The notes beneath the pieces are model-generated. The model was given only the letters and a program-made list of their open reading frames with translations, made no database searches and had not been told where the DNA came from. From Dactylorhiza incarnata (lineage: Eukaryota > Streptophyta > Magnoliopsida > Asparagales > Orchidaceae), in the NCBI GenBank assembly GCA_033032865.1, contig JAWHQI010000276.1:1798001-1862000 (forward strand): a DNA stretch of 64,000 bases, given 5' to 3'. Position numbers and translations under genes: made by a program. Shown piece after piece: positions 57,850 through 64,000 of this stretch (the stretch's first letter is position 1; each line of letters starts with the position of its first letter).

Positions 57850-58238
57850 CCGCACAAGGCTTAAGACAAAGGTTCTAAATAATTAAATTAAGTTTCAATT
57901 AAGACACGGGCCGTAACCCGAGATATCAGCACCATAACACCCTAAGAATAGGGTCACAAAGAAATAAACACTACTCAATGATTCCTTTGAAAACACTTGG
58001 TGAGTCCAAACTTGACTCCCAACGAACTTCCCGTAACAGTACGATGAATAAGGCACGACAAGACACCACAATGAACACTAACCAAAAACAGGGCAACTCA
58101 AAGAATAGAGCATAGCTTCATCAAAAGTCTCAACAAAAGGGCTTAAAACGCTTGATAACATCGCTTAAGATACCCGGGAACACCCGACAAAAGAACATAT
58201 AAATATATGAGGAAACAATTCAGAATAAGCGAAGAAAT

Positions 58239-58327
58239 CGACGAGAAAGACTTATATCAAAGTCGACGAGAAAGACTTATATCAAAGTTGACGGGAAAGA
58301 CTCATATCAAAGTCAACGGGAAACTTC
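58239..58327. repeat. 25-bp tandem repeat
   Basis: CGACGAGAAAGACTTATATC units start at 58239, 58264, 58289 and 58314; the last is partial. Confidence 0.9.
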
Positions 58328-60600
58328 ATAAAAGAAGAAGAAGTAATTGCACGATCTTAGGGCGAGCAAACTTTTCTAAACCTAGGGAAGTCTTATCAGA
58401 CTACCTGATAGCATAACTAACCAATTATAGAAGCTATCCAGATTTTAAGGGGGGGGGGACAACAGGGATCAAGAACCCAGAACACCAAACAAGACCCAAA
58501 AAAAGTGAAACACAACTGCCACTAACCTAAAAACAACCGGTCAGGCAGACAAGGAAGAAGAAAGGAGGGATACTATAAAATGATAGATAAGCTGGTCAGC
58601 TATAGGTAAGGCTCGAATTAAACAAATTTCCTCGAATAAAGCATAATTTACAAGAGCATCCCCAAACCGGGGCATCTAAAAGGAAGCCATGCCAAGATGC
58701 TGCATGACAAGCTAAAAGAACTGTGGTGGGGGCCCATACGTTCACCCACACTCCAGTCTGAAACCACTGACCATCATGAACTCATCAGCAACAAGCTTAG
58801 TTTGAAGCTCGAGGAGGGGTTTATATTTACTATAGGGGAACGAACCTTAACACATGCACCTTAAGTATGATGTTATTTAATAACATTTAATAACATTTAT
58901 ATACATACACGAGTGCTATTTAATAGCATTCATTAATCTTTATCATCAGCACAAAGCTGCCGGTCCCCGACACAAATAGAGATCCAAGACCGAAATTTCA
59001 TCACACATTCTTCGAGATAAACATATGCTAGCCTCGCTAAGTCCTCGAGAGTTAGCAAAATAAATTCCCAGGAAATTTGGCCTCTAATTCCCCAAACCGG
59101 CAGGAATTAGAAAACGAAATTTCTGGGGAATTTAAAGATCCAATTCCCCCAAACCGACCCAACAAGAGTTATCCAATAAAAATTTCCAGAAACAAAATTT
59201 AACTCCGCATATACCCAAACAAAATCCTAACATATATATGCAATATTTCATAATCGAAAGTTTAATTTAGGATGGAACAAGGGGAATAAAATAAATCAAT
59301 AGCTACCATGCTAATATCAATGAGTATGCCAGCTGTCAACTAGAACCAAAGGGAAACAAAATAAGACAATAGCTGCCATGTTAAATCAAGGAGGAGATTA
59401 CCTCAGGGAAGTCCAAAATAACTCACCCAGCCACATAGCAGCTATCATAAAGGAGATTTCGAGCAACAGAAGAGGCAGCCACAAAGAAATTATAAAGAAC
59501 CTTGCCAACAACCAAGAGGAACACCACAACATAATCCTAATAGGTAGGATCATAAATATAGCAGCCCCAATTAGAGAATATATAACCAGCAGCCCCCATT
59601 AACAATACTTGAGAAGCATCCCCCTAAACAGAGTATAAACCAGGCAGTCCCAATTAACAGTATATATAACAGCAGCCACCAGCCCTTAATCCCTAAGAAA
59701 AGAAAGGGGCCTACCTCCTAATTATAACTTGGAAGGACAACCAGCAGGCCCCAACCCTGCCATTCTCTAAATAAAAAGAACAAAACAGGCAGCTACAGCC
59801 TTGGAATGATAAACCAGCCCAATTTCCCCACAAAATCAACATGAGAACATCTCAATTTATGCAATCTGGAAAGGTAAATCAGCAGCCACATTCCCAATTT
59901 TTTCCAAAACGAACTAAAGGAAAACTCTTCTAATGATGCAAACCGTGGAGCATAAACCCAAACAACCAATAATAAGGTTTCTCGAAAGATAACCAGCAGC
60001 CACTTTAAACCAAATAATGAGGTTTCTAATGAATGCAAACCTTGGAGCATAAAACCCACACAGCCACCATAAACCAAAATGAAGGGGATGAAGGAGAAGG
60101 GGGGAGAAGAGTTTTCTTGCTAATGAAATATGCAAGATTAGCCAAGAGAAATTGATCAGGAACTAGCCAATTAAACCAAGCATAAATCCATCAAGATTTT
60201 TAGCAAAATAAAAACCATCCAGATTCTTTTTTTTTCTTTTAGCTGAAACTACCTATATCCATCCAGATTTTCTTAACTAGCAAAAATCCTGATATCAGGG
60301 CCAAGAATCAATAAAGCAAGAGGAAAGAGAGGGTGGGGAAGAGGAGGAAGAGTTTTCTTGCCTCGATTCAACCGGCGACCCGATGGACTAGCGACAAACA
60401 GAGGAAGAGCCGCCCGGATCCACAGCTCCTGCGACGAAACCAGCCCGGGAACAAAAAACCATTCACCTCCGACGGCTCCGGCGCCGCTCCACCCCGACCT
60501 CACCAAAACCCTACCCTCCAAGCTCCTAGATCATTATCGGGATCGGAAGAAAGAGGGTGCCCCTCCTTGAAATGAAATAAAATGCCAGCCACACCCCAAG

Positions 60601-60620
60601 GGGGATTATATAACCAAGCT
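60601..60620 (-). promoter_or_regulatory. TATA box of E8 LTR
   Basis: GGTTATATAATCCCCC on the minus strand, about 360 bp from the LTR start. Confidence 0.5.
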
Positions 60621-60649
60621 CCAAAAAGAAATATCAAAACACTTATTTA

Positions 60650-60815
60650 AAGCCCTCATATATATATGTGTGTATAAATATTTAAGCATGCATACACATA
60701 TGTATATATTTATTTGTATACATTTATTATAGTATATATATAGACTTGCATACATGCTTATATATATATACATATATATGTGTATATATATACATAGACA
60801 TACACATATCTGCAT
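60650..60815. repeat. TA/TG-rich microsatellite
   Basis: Degenerate ATATGTGTATAT-type repeats in the U3 of the E8 LTR. Short ORFs across it are low-complexity. Confidence 0.8.
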
Positions 60816-61102
60816 ATACGCTCTCATCTAGAATTAACTCGCCGGACGATGACGACTCTTCCGAAACGGTAATGCCCCCCTCACATTTACACTACGCAAC
60901 GATAATTTCATTTTTAAGACATTATCAATTCGAATCCCCGCTTAAAAGACTATAAGAAAAGCTGGGACGTTACAACCACCCCTCCTAACAAAATGTTTCG
61001 CACTGAAACTTTAAAACAACAATACCAAACATTTTACCACTATCATCCCCCACATAACCGCTTAGATTAGTTATAAGAGAAAACCTGGGGCGTTACAGCG
61101 GT

Positions 61103-62739
61103 AGCTTCCTGAACCATACCCCAGCCCAAACTTTGTAGAACCATGGCACTTGTAGCCCAAAATTATGTCCAGCGATTTTTGGCCAAGCCCGAATTTGTTT
61201 ATTGCCAAATTAAGATCGTTGATTCGGGCTTTTAAGGCGAAGTTTTCTCTTACTAAATTTTCGCACCTATTTGCTAAATTTTTCTTTTCATTTTCTATAT
61301 GAGAAAGATAGATTTTTAAACGTCTTTCAAAGTCTCCCTTTTGTTTTGTAGGAGATTCGATATTGGAGAGAGCCTTAGAGGGATAGTTTTCTAGTTCTTT
61401 TATCTTTGCTAAGTTATGATCATTTTCTTGGCAAGAACCTATCTCTTTCCCAAAGCTTTTACTTCCTTATTTAATTTTTTATTTTGTTTTAAAAGAAAAT
61501 TATTTTGAGTTTTTAGAAGATCAAGATCTTTTAGACTCTTATTAAAAAATTTGCATTCTTTTATGTACACAATATAAAGATCATCATAAGTAGTAGGAGT
61601 TACCTCAGTGTTGCTTTGGACACTGCAATCGTCATCCATTGATTAATGTCTCCTCCCCATGAGGCACAAATTTGCCTCATCACTATCGCTTGAAGTTGAC
61701 TTGTTTGAACTTTCAGATGAAGAGTCATCCCACGTTGCAGCCTTCAGAACCTTATTCTTTTCTCTTTCTTTATGACGCTTTTACTTTTGTTCTTTTAAGT
61801 ACTTTGGGCATTGACTTCTTATATGCCCGGTCTTCCTGCGGTGGAAGCATTCGGGAGGGGGTCGCTCATAGTCATCGTTGCTTGATTTCTCCTTTTTCTC
61901 TCTTTTGGACGATGAACCTTTTCGGAAATACTTACGAAGGTGTTCCTCCTTTCCGGATTCTTCATGAACTTTGTGAAATTTTTCACAAAGAGACACTCCT
62001 CATCCTCTTCCTCATCGTCATCCTCTTTCCTTGGCTTTAATGCCAAGCCTTTCTTCTTTGGCTCTTTGTTGTATTCTTCATCTTGGATTTTGAGTTCTAC
62101 CTCATGGGTTTTGAGATTCCCAATGAGGCTCTTAATATGGAGCCGTCTTAGATCATGCGATTTGGAAATAGCTGTCACCATTGGATTGTACTTTGGACGG
62201 AGAGATCGAAGGATCTTCCTCACCAAGTCACCATTTGAGAAGGTTTTTCCAAGAATCTTCGAGGCGTTTATGATATTGGTAAAATGTGTATACATAGAGT
62301 CAACGTCCTCGTCTGGAACCATTCAAAATCATTCAAACTCCGATTCCAGTTGGAATTGCTTTGAGTCTTTAACCTGCGAAGTACCCTCATGCGTTATTTC
62401 TAGTAAATTCCAAATGTCATAAGTAATTTCACAAGCACAAACTCGATTATATTAAGTCCTATCAAATGAACAAAATAAGGCATTCATTGCTTTAGCATTA
62501 TTTTTATATTTATTTGTATCCCCATCATCCCATCTATCTCTAGGATTTTCCATGGTTACTTCTCCAACAACATAAGTAGGAGTGGTATACGGTGTTTCAA
62601 CACTAGTCCAGACGTCTAGATCTAAATTAATTAGAAAGTAACGCATTCACATTCTCCGGTAGTTATAGTCAGTTCTAGTGAAAAGTGGAGGTCTACTTTT
62701 TCCTTGCCCCTCATGGAAAGAGAGATCATGGAGCGCCAT
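61103..62739 (-). pseudogene. gag: E6 gag, main part
   Basis: Starts at ATGGCGCTCC (62739). The N-terminal core includes RPPLFTR, LINLDLDVW and NAKAMNALFCSF, with stops at 62647 and 62452. The next frame (62322-61819) has MVPDEDVDSMY, KILRSLRPKYN and a Lys/Glu-rich EEDDEEEDEE region. Knuckle 1 (61808-61849) reads CFHRRKTGHIRSQC, with Arg replacing the second Cys. A coiled-coil region follows (61639-61300) and KCHGSTKFGLGYGS near the E8 junction; the second knuckle lies beyond E8 (56443). The two-knuckle plan matches E3. E8 splits the gene. Confidence 0.8.
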
Positions 62740-62774
62740 TATTCCCGATTGTTAGACAGTATTGGACTAACTTG

Positions 62775-62786
62775 CCTTTGATACCA
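62775..62786 (-). other. E6 primer binding site
   Basis: TGGTATCAAAGG on the minus strand, two bases from the LTR end. Confidence 0.9.
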
Positions 62787-62788
62787 CT

Positions 62789-63957
62789 TATTGGATCTTG
62801 AGGCGCCCTTAGAGGGGAGGGAGTGAATAAGGGTTGTAGAAAACTTTAGGATTTTATGAAAAACTTTCGTGATTTTCTAATAAGTGAATTGAAACAAAAG
62901 TAAGGAGCCAGAAATAAGAAATGAAATCAATTTTATTTAACATGAAAAGACATGATTATCATTTATAAAATTTGATTACAAAATATGATTTCTATGATGC
63001 TAGAAATCAATGCCAATATGAAATACTATTTTCATTTTCTATACATACTCTTCACACTAAGAACCGATTGGCTTTAGCCGATCTTTTGCCATATACGACC
63101 TCAAGCCGCTCTAGCCTTTCTATCCCTAGAAAGGCCTCTAGCTCCCCATAGATCTACTCCATAGACCTAGTCTCCACAACTGCGGCAAATTCCCCCTAAG
63201 CCACACAAGGTCCTCGTCGCCAACAACCGCGGTGAATTCACTAAATAATCACAATGGAAGAGTTACAACAAAATATAAGTAAAAACTCCCTATGAAGAAT
63301 TCTAGAGCCGGCGAAGGCCCACTGAATATCATCGAAGTAGAAGCGTGCATTCTTCGCGTTGGATGAGCATTGATTCGATCCAATTTCGAATTCTTCTCTA
63401 GAATTTGTGTGGGAGATGTGGTCTAAACATACGGACCGCATAGAGTTTCTGAAGTGCTGGAATAGGGCTCCTTGGAATCTCTTGTTGAAGAGAACAAATG
63501 CCACCTATTTATCGGACTGAAGCTAACGCTGGCGTTAAGGCAAAACTAGGCATTGACTCATTATAGAAATAACTTGATGGCTCGGATCTTCAAAATAGGA
63601 AGGAGATTCTACATCTTTGGAAACATTCATTTTAGGCAGCCTTAATGTTGGCTTTAAGGCTAACTCCTGGTGTTATGTCAAATTATTCCCAAACTGCTTA
63701 TGCTATCACGACAGCTACCTTCCATGCTATTTTTCTCTTGGTGGGAACGAAAGTCAACGACGACGTTAAGTCATAATGCCTGGCGTTAGACCGCATTCAT
63801 CATTTCAGCTTGTGAGCAAGTCTATACCAACTATGCAGCATCCTAGTGTCAATTTTGTTCAAACCTGCATGCTAAAAAGACAATGGCAAACAAGATCAAA
63901 TACAAGTAGGATTTGTTATTCTCAAATCAAAGGGATGCATAAAACTGTGTTCTAACA
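62789..63957 (-). mobile_element. E6 5' LTR
   Basis: 1169 bp, TGTTAGAACACAG (63957) to GATCCAATA (62789). U3 has the AACGCC/GGCGTT array (63520-63790) directly upstream of the TATA box GATAAATAGG (about 63505-63514, minus). Confidence 0.95.
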
Positions 63958-63962
63958 AGTAT

Positions 63963-64000
63963 ATCCCAAGTCACATAGTTGACTTATGCTAATGAGGTTA
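63963..64000 (-). pseudogene. pol: E5 pol, upstream part
   Basis: On the minus strand this encodes NLISISQLCDLG, the conserved phrase just before the copia integrase. It is the continuation of E5 (41466 and leftward) beyond E6; the frame joins at the AGTAT duplication. The rest of the gene lies outside the window. Confidence 0.85.

Larger units (their letters stand above)
56640..61097 (-). mobile_element. E8: almost-solo long gypsy LTR
   Basis: An insertion in E6 gag bounded by TGTCACAACCC and GGGGCGTTACA with TSD GCGGT. 56640-60975 is one complete LTR of about 4.3 kb (minus), whose start TGTAACGTCCC follows a PPT (TAGGAGGGGTGGT, 60976-60988). From about 61040 the start of a second LTR (TGTAACGCCCCAGG, minus) survives. 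Nearly all of the internal region and 5' LTR has been deleted. No coding sequence. Terminal sequence suggests Ty3/gypsy. Confidence 0.8.
41472..63957 (-). mobile_element. E6: copia element holding E7 and E8
   Basis: Minus-strand copia element inserted in E5 pol. 5' LTR 62789-63957, PBS 62775-62786, gag, pol, about 2.3 kb of 3' non-coding sequence, PPT 42600-42613, 3' LTR 41472-42599. Without E7 and E8 it is about 9.8 kb, normal for a Sirevirus-like element. The LTRs differ at roughly 8 percent of sites in the first 120 bases by eye, so it is old. Gag and pol are disrupted by many stops and by E8. Confidence 0.9.

Noticed and set aside
57638..57886. Open frames across the 43-bp repeats, and repeats resembling a CRISPR array
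   Set aside because: The units are direct repeats without spacers and the period is not divisible by three; plant nuclear context.
60273..60575. GC-rich ORFs on both strands in the E8 LTR, possibly a host gene exon
   Set aside because: They fall between the LTR TATA box and the LTR body, lack domain motifs and are short.
60606..60955. Tyr/Ile-rich ORFs
   Set aside because: Translation of a TA/TG microsatellite.
1..64000. Host genes, tRNA or rRNA
   Set aside because: Every stretch with coding character could be assigned to a retrotransposon, and no cloverleaf or rRNA-like sequence was noticed. tRNA similarity is limited to primer binding sites.

Overview
The window is intergenic DNA from a plant nuclear genome, almost certainly a flowering plant and probably a eudicot. 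It consists nearly entirely of LTR retrotransposons nested in one another. I found no host gene, rRNA, tRNA or prokaryotic feature. The evidence is tRNA-iMet-type primer binding sites, polypurine tracts, plant Ty1/copia (Sirevirus-like) and Ty3/gypsy (Tekay/Del-like chromovirus and Athila/Tat-like) proteins, plant TATA boxes in the LTRs, and exact 5-bp target duplications around four nested elements (a fifth is imperfect). The species cannot be named from this sequence.

Layout, left to right. 1-532: fragment of a copia LTR (family of E6). 533-9507: E1, a decayed plus-strand copia element with gag, a scrap of protease and two degenerate copies of an extra gene (ORF2a, ORF2b); its gag-protease junction carries a solo LTR (2177-3571). 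9508-9735 and 26992-27867: one copia LTR split by E2. 9736-26986: E2, a minus-strand Tekay-like chromovirus with gag, pol and a chromodomain-like end; it has an internal 923-bp tandem duplication and is split by E3. 14780-22223: E3, a young plus-strand copia element with gag and ORF2 but no pol. 27868-35248: E4, a 5'-truncated copia element with gag only. 35249-37509: three truncated LTR pieces joined end to end. 37510-41471 plus 63963-64000: E5, a minus-strand copia element with pol followed by ORF2d, split by E6. 41472-63957: E6, a minus-strand copia element with gag and pol, which holds E7 (42967-51195, an Athila/Tat-like element without pol) and E8 (56640-61097, an almost-solo long gypsy LTR).

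The most interesting thread is ORF2. It occurs four times in three copia elements. In E5 it follows pol (the env position), while E1 and E3 have lost pol but kept gag and ORF2. It shares a conserved core that resembles the 'putative plant transposon protein' domain, and E3 adds a proline-rich segment. Every copy has a TATA-like box roughly 90-130 bp before an ATGG start. In E3 and E5, and weakly in ORF2b, this lies behind CpG-rich inverted motifs of the kind found in the element's own LTR. The unrelated E7 shows the same layout before its second gene. Each LTR family also carries its own CpG-rich palindromic array just upstream of its TATA box.

Insertion order from the nesting: E5 before E6, then E7 and E8; the split LTR before E2, then E3. 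LTR-LTR divergence, judged by eye, fits this: E3 is youngest, then E2, with E6 and E7 clearly older. All coding regions are broken by stops or frameshifts, so nothing here looks able to move on its own. E3 is closest to intact and would need another element's polymerase.
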